From the NCBI GenBank assembly GCA_016712355.1, contig JADJRF010000004.1, positions 1 through 14,056 on the forward strand: DNA of 14,056 nt, in the 5' to 3' direction. Under the pieces are notes generated by a model. It saw only the letters and a list, made by a program, of their open reading frames with translations. It was not told the DNA's origin and made no database searches. Below, one piece after another: positions 5,806-12,536 of the stretch (position 1 is the first letter of the stretch; each line of letters starts with the position of its first letter). The position numbers were made by a program, and so were the translations under genes. Source of the stretch: Vampirovibrionales bacterium (GTDB taxonomy: Bacteria > Cyanobacteriota > Vampirovibrionia > Vampirovibrionales > Vampirovibrionaceae).

Positions 5806-7008
5806 ATGGCATCCCCGCAACCCGCTCCCCGCGCCAATCCCATGGCGCAGAACATGGCCGCTCGCTCGCTCATTCTTCGCGGTGGTCAAATTGGCGACAT
5901 GTACTTTCCGCCCGCAATTGACGTGTGGCAACCTCAGAACCCCGTACTGCCGTCGTCGCCCGCTCCGGGTTCGGTGCTGACCTTCTACGTTCGCAACGTC
6001 GGCTTGGTGAAGCGTCTCGTGTGCCGCTTCAAGGCAACCGTTACGGCGGGCGCGACCTCGCAACAAAACCTCACCGCGTGGGGTCTCGCGAACTTCATTT
6101 CAAACGTGACGTTCTTCGACCTCGGCAACAACCAACGCATCAACACGACCGGTTGGCACTTGACGGCTATCGCTTCGGCGAAACGTCGTCGCGTGTTCGC
6201 TGCGGCCTACACGTCAGACACGCCGCTTGGCTACGGCAACATCAACAACCGGATTATGTACGCGCCGTCGTCAATCGCCGCGACGGTTGCAAGCGAGATC
6301 GACTTCCAACTTGAAATTCCGTTCGTGAAAAACGACGTTGACTTGCGCGGCGCGGTGTACGCCGACGTGACGCAAGCGACCATGCAAGTTCAGATCACGC
6401 TCAACCCCAACATGTTCGTCACTTCGACGGCGGACGCAACGCTTGCGATGTATCAAAGCGCCGGCACTGACTTGGCGACGCTCTCCAATCTCCAAGTCCA
6501 ACTTTATCAAAACTATCTCGACCAACTGCCGCGCATTCGCGGCGTCCCGATCCTCCCGGAATTGGACGTTGGCACGGCCTACCTGTTGAACAACTCGGCG
6601 TCTGGTCTGCCGGTGGCGAACCAGGACAACGGCGCGGCGTTCATCAACGCTCGCACCTATGAAAGCGTGACGTTCGCCTACGACAACAACGGAACGTTGA
6701 ACATCAACGGCACCGACTTGAACTATGTTCAACTTCAGTCGGCGAACTTCACAAACATCTACAATCTCGATGGAAAAATGCTCGGCCTCATGTGCCGGAA
6801 CGTCATCATGGATGACTTCCCGATGGGCATGTACTACCTCGACTTCCGTCACCGCCCGATTGACACGAACCAGTACGGCAACATGCAACTGGTCATCAAT
6901 CCGTCCAGCGTCGGCGGCTCCGGCGCGGTCATCCTCTACGGATGGGAAGCCTACGGCGTTATCGGCCTTGTCAACCAAGGCGGTTCAATCCCGATGGGCG
7001 GCGGCTAA
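5806..7008 (+). CDS. major capsid protein, double jelly-roll (PRD1 P3-like)
   Basis: Major capsid protein, 400 aa, expected to trimerise into pseudo-hexagonal capsomers. The ATG at 5806 has AAGGG at 5791-5795, ten bases upstream. The sequence is beta-rich, has no membrane segment, and is Asn/Thr/Gly-rich. Features I associate with P3-like proteins are an N-terminal NPMAQNMAARSLIL stretch for the membrane-facing arm, TFFDLGNNQRINTTGWHL (residues 102-119) in the first half, and DFRHRPIDTNQYGNMQL (346-362) near the end of the second jelly roll. The length matches PRD1 P3 (395 aa), and it follows the ATPase and small membrane-protein genes as in PRD1. The C-terminus is Gly-rich. A strong hairpin follows the gene and may stabilise or end the transcript. 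The fold is inferred from motif memory, length and context; a structure prediction would settle it. Confidence 0.88.
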   Translation: MASPQPAPRANPMAQNMAARSLILRGGQIGDMYFPPAIDVWQPQNPVLPSSPAPGSVLTFYVRNVGLVKRLVCRFKATVTAGATSQQNLTAWGLANFISNVTFFDLGNNQRINTTGWHLTAIASAKRRRVFAAAYTSDTPLGYGNINNRIMYAPSSIAATVASEIDFQLEIPFVKNDVDLRGAVYADVTQATMQVQITLNPNMFVTSTADATLAMYQSAGTDLATLSNLQVQLYQNYLDQLPRIRGVPILPELDVGTAYLLNNSASGLPVANQDNGAAFINARTYESVTFAYDNNGTLNINGTDLNYVQLQSANFTNIYNLDGKMLGLMCRNVIMDDFPMGMYYLDFRHRPIDTNQYGNMQLVINPSSVGGSGAVILYGWEAYGVIGLVNQGGSIPMGGG

Positions 7009-7030
7009 GTCGCACAGGGCGCTTAAGTGT

Positions 7031-7056
7031 AGGGGGCGGCGGAAACTCCGCCCCCT
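7031..7056 (+). terminator. GC-rich hairpin after the capsid gene
   Basis: AGGGGGCGG at 7031-7039 pairs perfectly with CCGCCCCCT at 7048-7056, a 9-bp stem with an 8-nt loop, 22 bases after the capsid stop. There is no U-tract (TTATCTC follows), so it is not a classical intrinsic terminator. It may be a partial terminator or an RNA-stabilising 3' structure that raises capsid mRNA relative to the downstream genes. Confidence 0.6.
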
Positions 7057-7086
7057 TATCTCAAACGACTTGTACAAGAGGACCCC

Positions 7087-7272
7087 ATGAACATTTTCGA
7101 GAACATGGCTGAAGTTTTGAAACAGCCTGTAGTCGGCGAGTTGGATTTGGGACACCTGTTCCTACTCGTCGGCTTGGTCATCGTCTTTATTGCGGTGTGG
7201 GCGTTCGTGCTCCGCGTCGCAAAGGGGACGGTCGAAACGGTTACGGAAGTCGTCACCGAAACAGTCACGTAA
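7087..7272 (+). CDS. small membrane protein, 61 aa
   Basis: ATG at 7087 with AGAGGA a few bases upstream. It has a short amphipathic N-terminus (MNIFENMAEVLKQPVVGEL), one strong membrane helix at about residues 22-43 (HLFLLVGLVIVFIAVWAFVL), then a Val/Thr/Glu tail built of near repeats (VETVTEVVTETVT). It is the first gene after the capsid hairpin. PRD1 also has a run of small membrane proteins directly after its capsid gene (P22, P18 and others), so a virion-membrane role is likely by context. No named family recognised. Confidence 0.8.
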   Translation: MNIFENMAEVLKQPVVGELDLGHLFLLVGLVIVFIAVWAFVLRVAKGTVETVTEVVTETVT

Positions 7273-7297
7273 ATAGAAGTCACGCAAAGAGGAACGC

Positions 7298-7393
7298 ATG
7301 AAACTCTCCCTTGGTCTTATTGCCGTGTTTGTGCTCGGCTATGTCGTCGCCCGCTTCTTCCCGCAACCGGGTTCGCTGGTAGGTCTGCCGTAA
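7298..7393 (+). CDS. very small membrane protein, 31 aa
   Basis: ATG at 7298 preceded by AGAGGAACGC, an excellent ribosome binding site, and TAA at 7391-7393. The product is MKLSLGLIAVFVLGYVVARF followed by FPQPGSLVGLP: one membrane helix (residues 3-20) and a short Pro/Gly tail. The strong start signal and tight fit between neighbours support it despite its size. It is probably another virion-membrane peptide. Confidence 0.75.
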   Translation: MKLSLGLIAVFVLGYVVARFFPQPGSLVGLP

Positions 7394-7412
7394 GGCAGGC
7401 GAGGCTAGAGGC

Positions 7413-7664
7413 GTGAAGCAATCCAGCTTTATCGTTGGAGCACTGTTAGCCGCCTTCGTGCTGTTCATCGCAGCGCGAGGGCGGCTCCCGCTTTACGCTT
7501 CTGTTGTGTGGGGTCCAAAGCCTGAGCGTGCGTCCAGTGGCGGTGGCGGACTTCCGGGGCTTCCCAACATACCAATTCCAATTCCCGGCCTTCCGTTTCC
7601 TATCCCCGGCATTCCATTCCCCATTCCTATTCCGCTTCCTGACCTCGGGGACATTTTCGGCTAA
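7413..7664 (+). CDS. membrane-anchored proline-repeat protein, 83 aa
   Basis: GTG start at 7413 with GAGG at 7401-7404, eight bases upstream. Residues 6-21 form a membrane helix (FIVGALLAAFVLFIAA), followed by basic residues. After a Gly-rich hinge (SSGGGGLPGLP), residues about 50-77 are a repeat of Ile/Leu/Phe-Pro pairs (IPIPGLPFPIPGIPFPIPIP), which should form an extended polyproline-like rod, and it ends in DLGDIFG. The rod could bridge membrane and capsid, as elongated minor proteins do in PRD1-like virions; this is inference. The stop overlaps the next start (TAATG). Confidence 0.8.
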   Translation: MKQSSFIVGALLAAFVLFIAARGRLPLYASVVWGPKPERASSGGGGLPGLPNIPIPIPGLPFPIPGIPFPIPIPLPDLGDIFG

Positions 7665-8104
7665 TGGGAATTGTCATCCTCATAATTGGCGTTGTCGTTA
7701 TCATCGCCGCAATTCGAGACACGCACGAAAAGCTTTTCGGTGCGCTCGCTGAAGACGTGCCTGACTTCATGGTGTGGGGCGCTGCGGTGTTCGCAGTCGG
7801 GGCGCTTGGTTGGATACCAGGAATGAACCCGGTTTCGCGTGGTCTCCTTGCGCTGGTCATCGTCGTTATTGTGCTCGGCAATTATCAGGCGATCATTCAA
7901 GGCTTCTCGCAAGACGTTGGCGCAAGCGCGGACGCTCCGGCGCAATCGTCTGACAGTGGCAACTCTCCTTTAGGCGGTTCGCTTGGCGACGTGCTAGGTT
8001 CAATGGGCGGCGCTGGCGGTGCTGGCGGCGGTGGATTGAACACCGGCAACATTCTCGGTAACTTCGGTCTAGGCTCACAACCAAATCCGTGGATTTTGAA
8101 CTGA
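7664..8104 (+). CDS. multi-helix membrane protein with Gly-rich tail, 146 aa
   Basis: ATG at 7664 overlaps the previous stop by one base (TAATG), so it is probably translated by re-initiation. Hydrophobic segments lie at about residues 2-17 (GIVILIIGVVVIIAAI), 36-50 (FMVWGAAVFAVGALG) and 59-78 (GLLALVIVVIVLGNYQ), giving three membrane helices. The tail (85-146) is soluble and very Gly/Ser-rich (GSMGGAGGAGGGGLNTGN). It is one of the larger membrane proteins in the block between capsid and muramidase genes and probably sits in the virion membrane. No family recognised. Confidence 0.8.
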   Translation: MGIVILIIGVVVIIAAIRDTHEKLFGALAEDVPDFMVWGAAVFAVGALGWIPGMNPVSRGLLALVIVVIVLGNYQAIIQGFSQDVGASADAPAQSSDSGNSPLGGSLGDVLGSMGGAGGAGGGGLNTGNILGNFGLGSQPNPWILN

Positions 8105-8105
8105 T

Positions 8106-8396
8106 ATGGAAAAGCTAGCCGGTGCTCTCACTGCGATCCTTGGTGCAATCATTGTGGTTGCCATTGTGTCCGTGCTCGTCAGTAATAAGAGCCGCACGCC
8201 GGAAGCGCTTTCCGCTGCGGGCGGTTTCTTCTCGCGTGTCATCGCTGCGGCGGTGAACCCGGCGAACACCGCAGAGACAAACGGCAACCCCGAACTAGGG
8301 ACGTTCTCGCTTCCGTCAATCATTGGCGGCGCATCGCTTGGAAGTGGATTAGGGGGCGGGCTACTCTCGTTCCCCAACGTTGGAGCATTCGCATGA
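8106..8396 (+). CDS. small membrane protein, 96 aa, paralogue of next gene
   Basis: ATG at 8106 just after the previous stop; no clear Shine-Dalgarno, so coupling is likely. One membrane helix covers about residues 7-26 (ALTAILGAIIVVAIVSVLVS), followed by NKSRTPEALSAAGGFFSRV and a Gly/Ser-rich tail. The helix and the segment after it match the downstream gene (8393) nearly position by position: VSVLVSNKSRTPEA against VAVLVSKNAQTPQV, and FFSRVIAAAVNP against GIGNTLGAAMSP. The two are a tandem duplication. Probably a virion-membrane component. Confidence 0.82.
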   Translation: MEKLAGALTAILGAIIVVAIVSVLVSNKSRTPEALSAAGGFFSRVIAAAVNPANTAETNGNPELGTFSLPSIIGGASLGSGLGGGLLSFPNVGAFA

Positions 8397-8632
8397 ACTC
8401 GTTTCTTGAAGGGCTGGTCACGATCATTCTCGCCATTGTGACCGTTGCACTCGTTGCCGTGCTGGTGAGTAAGAACGCACAGACGCCGCAAGTTGCCCAA
8501 AGCTTCTTCAGCGGCATCGGCAACACGCTTGGCGCTGCAATGTCGCCAGTGACCGGCGCGAACATTTCATACAACATGAGCTATCCCGGTAGCGGCTTCA
8601 CCATGCCGTCACTGCCGACGTTCGGCGGCTAA
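8393..8632 (+). CDS. small membrane protein, 79 aa, paralogue of previous gene
   Basis: ATG at 8393 overlaps the previous gene by four bases (ATGA), with GGAG at 8382-8385 seven bases upstream. One membrane helix at about residues 8-26 (VTIILAIVTVALVAVLVS), then KNAQTPQVAQSFFSGIGNTL and a tail ending in TMPSLPTFGG. It shares the helix, the LVSxxxxTP motif and the FFS...A(A/M)xP segment with the gene before it. The two products may form a hetero-oligomer or two copies of one membrane-capsid link; function is inferred only from context. Confidence 0.85.
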   Translation: MNSFLEGLVTIILAIVTVALVAVLVSKNAQTPQVAQSFFSGIGNTLGAAMSPVTGANISYNMSYPGSGFTMPSLPTFGG

Positions 8633-8658
8633 GCTCAACACACGCGGAAGGCGCTAAC

Positions 8659-9207
8659 ATGTTTCAACTCGCTCGCACGTATGACCGTCCCGCCAATGGC
8701 GCGAACGCACAACGCGGTTTCCCCGCGCCGGGCGAGGGCGATCAAACATCGGGCGCGTTCGATCCGCCGCCCGCTGTTGTGCCGCGTCAACCGGAGCGCC
8801 CAACTAAGGGGCGTCCGTCGCTGTTCATGAAGAAAAGCGTTGGTGCTCGTCAGGGCTTCCCATCGCCGCTTGGCGATGAAGAGCGCCGCCCGCGTGGCTC
8901 AATGCCTAACGTCGTTCCGCAGTACGGGCGAAACATCGAAGTCGAAACGCCGTACTATGACCGGGGCGCTGCGGCCTACGTGCAGAACTACGGCAAGGTG
9001 CTGACCAATCCCATCGGCGGCGGCATTGTCGCGTTGCACCGCCCGCAGGCGAGCTACGGCCCTGCGGCTCAGTACTATGACCATGCGATTTGGTGGACCT
9101 CTCAAGCCGTCCCGACCACAGTCAATCTCCAAGGTCTCACCACGCCGGAAGCGCTCGCCGCCGTGCTTGGGCCAATCCAACTTCAAGCCGTCATGCGGGT
9201 GGGGTAA
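8659..9207 (+). CDS. soluble protein with disordered Pro-rich N-terminus, 182 aa
   Basis: ATG at 8659 with GGAAGG at 8646-8651, a good site. Residues 1 to about 90 are Pro/Arg/Gly-rich and probably disordered (GFPAPGEGDQTSGAFDPPPA). Residues about 90-182 look folded and Tyr-rich, with two related stretches (TPYYDRGAAAYVQNYG and AAQYYDHAIWWTSQ), and end in an Ala/Leu helix (TPEALAAVLGPIQLQAVM). There is no membrane segment, unlike its neighbours. It sits inside the run of virion-membrane genes, so it is probably a minor virion protein. Unrecognised. Confidence 0.82.
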   Translation: MFQLARTYDRPANGANAQRGFPAPGEGDQTSGAFDPPPAVVPRQPERPTKGRPSLFMKKSVGARQGFPSPLGDEERRPRGSMPNVVPQYGRNIEVETPYYDRGAAAYVQNYGKVLTNPIGGGIVALHRPQASYGPAAQYYDHAIWWTSQAVPTTVNLQGLTTPEALAAVLGPIQLQAVMRVG

Positions 9208-9213
9208 GAACTC

Positions 9214-9735
9214 ATGGACATTCTCGGTTTCGCCAAGTCTCACCCGCTCTGGATTGCGGGCGGTATCTTCATTGTCGGCTTGCTCTTCTTGATGGGGCGC
9301 GGCGGCGGTGGCGGTTCTGGCGACGGTGGCATGGGCGCGTTCTATGCCGCGCAGAACGCCTCTAAAGTTTCCGGCGATCAAGTCGCTATCGCTCAAATCC
9401 AAGCGAACGCTCAGACCTCGATTGCAACGGGTTACTTCGGCTCGCAAAAAGATATCAATACGATTTGGGCGAGCAACCAATTGGCGAGCACGCAAATCCA
9501 AGCTCAGACCGCGAAGGACCTTGCACCATATCAAGTCAAGGCCGCGTATCTTCAGACGGTGCAGCAAGTGGCCTCGCAACCAGTGCAAACGACGACCTCG
9601 ACAAAATCAAGTTCGGGTTTCTTCGGCATCGGCGCGAAGAGCAAGACGACGACTAGCGTCATTCCAAATCCGGCTTGGGACATGCTCTCACACATTGGCG
9701 ATTTCTTTGATGACTTCGCGTTTCCGTCCGGCTGA
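9214..9735 (+). CDS. membrane-anchored Gln/Ala-rich helical protein, 173 aa
   Basis: ATG at 9214 with a GGGG run just upstream. One membrane helix at about residues 11-28 (PLWIAGGIFIVGLLFLMG) is followed by a Gly-rich hinge, then a long Gln/Ala/Ser helical region (about 42-120; VAIAQIQANAQTSIATG, QLASTQIQAQTAKDL). A Thr/Ser-rich stretch follows (TTTSTKSSSG), and an aromatic end (HIGDFFDDFAFPSG). The shape is anchor plus rod plus tip, like minor membrane proteins of PRD1-type virions that help form the DNA-delivery tube. It lies directly before the muramidase, so a joint entry role is possible but unproven. Confidence 0.82.
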   Translation: MDILGFAKSHPLWIAGGIFIVGLLFLMGRGGGGGSGDGGMGAFYAAQNASKVSGDQVAIAQIQANAQTSIATGYFGSQKDINTIWASNQLASTQIQAQTAKDLAPYQVKAAYLQTVQQVASQPVQTTTSTKSSSGFFGIGAKSKTTTSVIPNPAWDMLSHIGDFFDDFAFPSG

Positions 9736-9738
9736 CGA

Positions 9739-10413
9739 ATGGCGCTTAGTGCGTACAACCCCAACGACCCGGAACAGAATGCGTTCCTAGCTGCCCTCGC
9801 TCGCGGAGAGAGTGGGGGCGGCACTGGTTCTACGTGGCTTGGCTTCGGCGGCGTTGACCTTGCTGGCATGGCTCGCGATGCGTTCGGCTTCCCGCAATGG
9901 GAAGGCGCAACCACGTCAGCCGGACCAACGCACGCGGCGGGGACGTATCAATTTCAACCCGGCACATGGCGCGACATTGCCAACCGCTACGGTCTCGACT
10001 TCACGCGCCAATCCGATCAAAACGCGGGCGCTTGGTATCTCGCCGAAGAGACATACCACAATCGCACAGGGCGCTCGCTGGACGCCGATCTAGACGCGGG
10101 CGACTTCAGCCGCGTTGAAGGCGCTCTAGCTTCTATATGGCCTTCAGTGACCGGCAACGGTGCAAACCCTCAGGGACTTGTACAAGCTATCTTGGGCGCT
10201 GGAGGTAGCGAGGGTAAGCCATACGGAGACACCGGAAAAACCGAAGTTGAAGAACCGCGTTCACTCATGGATAATGTCGCGTCGTTTTTTACTCGCGGCG
10301 GCTTAATCATCGTGGGAGCCGTCGTTGTCTTTGTTGCCCTCTGGTTCATCCTTGCTGATACAGGTGCTGTTCCAAGCCCTACGCAAGTTGTTAAGTCCGC
10401 CGTCGCTGCCTGA
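9739..10413 (+). CDS. lambda-lysozyme-like muramidase with C-terminal membrane anchor, 224 aa
   Basis: Peptidoglycan-cleaving enzyme. The N-terminal domain shows LARGESGGG, with E24 as probable catalytic acid, then THAAGTYQFQPGTWRDIA (65-81), close to the SAAGRYQFLPSTW signature of lambda R lytic transglycosylases (GH104 type), and NRYGLDFTRQSDQNAGAW (82-99), matching the following segment of that family. After an acidic linker, residues 186-206 form a membrane helix (RGGLIIVGAVVVFVALWFI), then a short tail. There is no signal peptide. The anchor fits a virion-membrane muramidase acting during DNA entry, like PRD1 P7, more than a free endolysin, though a role in lysis with the holin-like gene at 12345 cannot be excluded. 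The ATG at 9739 lacks a good Shine-Dalgarno and is probably coupled to the upstream gene. Confidence 0.85.
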   Translation: MALSAYNPNDPEQNAFLAALARGESGGGTGSTWLGFGGVDLAGMARDAFGFPQWEGATTSAGPTHAAGTYQFQPGTWRDIANRYGLDFTRQSDQNAGAWYLAEETYHNRTGRSLDADLDAGDFSRVEGALASIWPSVTGNGANPQGLVQAILGAGGSEGKPYGDTGKTEVEEPRSLMDNVASFFTRGGLIIVGAVVVFVALWFILADTGAVPSPTQVVKSAVAA

Positions 10414-10456
10414 GATCAATCTGCACGTTGAAATCAACCTTGATGGAGTTAGACAA

Positions 10457-10684
10457 GTGACCGATCGCTCAACTGAAAACGACCTTGAAGACTTGGACGA
10501 AGCGAGCGCCGCAGACATGAAGCAATTGCTTCTTGACTTGCTGCACATGGATAGGCTCGCACGCAACCAGGGACACACGCTCGTTGAAGTTTTGGTCAAG
10601 GCCGCACGCGATCAACTCGGCATTGACATTCGCCCGGCGCATGATCGGGGCGCGGTCACTCGCCGCGATTACAACCAGGACTAA
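10457..10684 (+). CDS. small acidic/helical protein, 75 aa
   Basis: I choose GTG at 10457 because GGAG at 10445-10448 lies eight bases before it. The frame is open further upstream (to TTG at 10325), where it would overlap the muramidase's anchor codons; the stretch LPEINLHVEINLDGV just before the GTG looks protein-like, so a longer product is not excluded. The 75-aa product is helical: an acidic start (TENDLEDLDEASAADMKQLL), an Asp/Leu-rich middle and a polar tail ending in TRRDYNQD. There is no membrane segment. Function unknown. It lies six bases before the spike gene. Confidence 0.65.
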   Translation: MTDRSTENDLEDLDEASAADMKQLLLDLLHMDRLARNQGHTLVEVLVKAARDQLGIDIRPAHDRGAVTRRDYNQD

Positions 10685-10689
10685 CGTAA

Positions 10690-12348
10690 ATGGCTGAAGG
10701 CGACATTCTTCCCGGCTCCGCCGCGTTCATCGCTCCCGCTCCCGAAGTGAAGCGTTGGCGCTATTCGTTCGTCAACGGGCGTTCGCTCGCAACGTTCGAT
10801 GGCGACATTCAGTTTGGTTCGATCATTGGCGGCGTCATTCGCACGCGGCTCACTGTGAACACCGCCGTTGCGGTGAACTACCAAACCGGAAGCGATGCCG
10901 TCAGCCTGTCAGCTTTCCTCGCCGGTTCTCCGGCTCGCACGTTCGCAGTCGCGTTCGCATTGCTCCGCGATTATGTGGACACGGCGGGCTACACTGTCAC
11001 GTTGACCGGAACGTCATCCGCGCCAGTGACAGAGCGTCTAGTGGCGCTCGGCTATTTGGTCGGTCAGAAGTACGTCAACAGCTTCGTTATCGATTACTCG
11101 ACGTGCGACCTCGTCACCGTGACCGGCTCGTCAATCGCCAATATCGGCAACATGGCGCAATGGAAAACGAAGAGCATTTCCAACGCTTCCGCCGAAGCCG
11201 CCGTGCAATGCTACGGCGGCGGCGATATGTGGATCAATCCCGGTGAAATGAAAGCCGCGACCACTGGTCACTTCCAAGCGGCGCAAGGTTCTATCCGCGT
11301 TACCGCTAACTACACAATCTCCGCCGCCGCGCCCTATCACGTTGTTGCGGAAGTCGGTGCGGGCTTCTTTGACTTTGGCGGTTACACCGTCACTCTGACA
11401 GGCGTTCAAAACTACACGACCGCTTTCGCAAACACAGGCGAGGGCGCGGGGCAGATCGCAATTCACTCGGTTGTGTTCAATATTGCCGCCGCAACTGTAA
11501 CCGGTAAAAAATTCACCGTCACGGACGGCGGGGCAATCTCGCCACGCTCTAAGGCTATGTCGCTTCCGGGCGACGTTGTTGGTTCGTGGGATGAAGCCCA
11601 ATACGAGGCGGGCTATCTTTACGGCGGGATCACTTCAAACAATGTAAGTGACGCAGCTAACGATATCGACTTCGCGGCGGGGACGTGCGTTGACAGCACT
11701 AACTCGCTCTTCATGCGTTGGACTTCGACCATTACGAAACGCACGGACGCGGCTTGGGCGGTTGGCTCCGGCAACGGCGGACTTGATACCGGCGCAGTGG
11801 GGAACGCAACCTATCATTGCTTCATTATCGCTCGCGATAGCGACGGCTTGATTGATGCGCTGTTTTCACTCTCGCCAACCGCGCCAACCATGCCAGCCGG
11901 TTGGACGGCAAAGCGCCGCGTTGCTTCGATCATTCGAGCGGGCGGACAAGTGTTGTCCTACACTCAAACGGGCGATCAATTCTCGCTCTTCATTTCAATA
12001 CTCGATTACAATGCGACACCCGGCGCGACCACTGCCGCGACGCTCACGCTTGCGAGCGTTCCCACCGGCATTGTCGTTAACCCGATCCTTGGCGTTCAAG
12101 TTACGTCAGGCCCGACGACGAACGCGGGCGGCTTGTTGTCATCGCTCGACGTTCGCGACGACGCGGCGAACTCTGCGAACGCTCAGAGCTATATCAACGC
12201 GGCGAACACTAACGCCGCTATGACCCGCGTCACTGACTTGCGCACGGACACGTCAGCGCAAGTTCGCCGCCGCGTTCAACAAACCGACATGTCGCTTGTT
12301 GTTCGCACTTACGGTTGGGTCGATACTCGCGGAAGGCTTGCAGCATGA
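10690..12348 (+). CDS. spike / receptor-binding protein, 552 aa
   Basis: Largest structural protein after the polymerase in length. The ATG at 10690 has AGGA about ten bases upstream. The N-terminal part (1-290) is beta-rich with repeated units: GYTVTLTGTSS at 100-110 and GYTVTLTGVQN at 231-241, suggesting stacked strands of a fibre or beta-helix. Residues about 315-435 (SNNVSDAANDIDFAAGTCVDS; TKRTDAAWAVGSGNGGLDTG; TYHCFIIARDSDGLIDALFS; TMPAGWTAKRRVASIIR) look like a domain I recall from fibre and receptor-binding proteins of tailed phages. There is no membrane segment. It is therefore probably the vertex spike that attaches to the host surface. It overlaps the holin-like gene by four bases. 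The role is inferred; the sequence is clearly coding throughout. Confidence 0.85.
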   Translation: MAEGDILPGSAAFIAPAPEVKRWRYSFVNGRSLATFDGDIQFGSIIGGVIRTRLTVNTAVAVNYQTGSDAVSLSAFLAGSPARTFAVAFALLRDYVDTAGYTVTLTGTSSAPVTERLVALGYLVGQKYVNSFVIDYSTCDLVTVTGSSIANIGNMAQWKTKSISNASAEAAVQCYGGGDMWINPGEMKAATTGHFQAAQGSIRVTANYTISAAAPYHVVAEVGAGFFDFGGYTVTLTGVQNYTTAFANTGEGAGQIAIHSVVFNIAAATVTGKKFTVTDGGAISPRSKAMSLPGDVVGSWDEAQYEAGYLYGGITSNNVSDAANDIDFAAGTCVDSTNSLFMRWTSTITKRTDAAWAVGSGNGGLDTGAVGNATYHCFIIARDSDGLIDALFSLSPTAPTMPAGWTAKRRVASIIRAGGQVLSYTQTGDQFSLFISILDYNATPGATTAATLTLASVPTGIVVNPILGVQVTSGPTTNAGGLLSSLDVRDDAANSANAQSYINAANTNAAMTRVTDLRTDTSAQVRRRVQQTDMSLVVRTYGWVDTRGRLAA

Positions 12349-12536
12349 TAGCTTCAATCGCTCTCGCTCTACTGCGTCACCTGTTGACGCTAGCCGGAAC
12401 GTCCCTCACAACTTCGGGACTGTTTGAAGGCTCGGACGCTGACAAGTTCGTTGGTGCAATTCTTGTACTAGTGGCGCTCGGCTTCTCTGCCTTCGATAAG
12501 TGGAAACAACAGAAGGAACGCGACAATGGCCGGTAG
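12345..12536 (+). CDS. holin-like membrane protein, 63 aa
   Basis: ATG at 12345 overlaps the spike stop (ATGA), with GGAAGG upstream. Residues 2-19 and 35-50 are hydrophobic (IASIALALLRHLLTLAGTSL; FVGAILVLVALGFSAF), followed by a charged tail (DKWKQQKERDNGR). The pattern RHLLTLAG, a short acidic loop, a second helix and a Lys-rich end resembles the small phage holin family typified by Pam3 gp28. It would form membrane lesions that time lysis and let muramidase reach the cell wall. In PRD1 the holin gene also lies in the right part of the genome after the entry proteins. Family assignment is from memory and moderate; an alternative is another virion-membrane peptide. Confidence 0.75.
   Translation: MIASIALALLRHLLTLAGTSLTTSGLFEGSDADKFVGAILVLVALGFSAFDKWKQQKERDNGR

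Noticed and set aside
6271..6978. Long minus-strand open frame (235 codons) opposite the capsid gene
   Set aside because: Arg/Val/His-rich shadow composition produced by the codon bias of the capsid gene; no other support for minus-strand genes.
8899..9588. Long minus-strand open frame (229 codons)
   Set aside because: Spans two well supported plus-strand genes with good ribosome binding sites and has shadow-like composition (Arg/His/Leu-rich).
10325..10456. Upstream TTG extension of the small gene before the spike
   Set aside because: Overlaps the muramidase membrane anchor and has no Shine-Dalgarno, whereas GTG 10457 has GGAG at ideal spacing.
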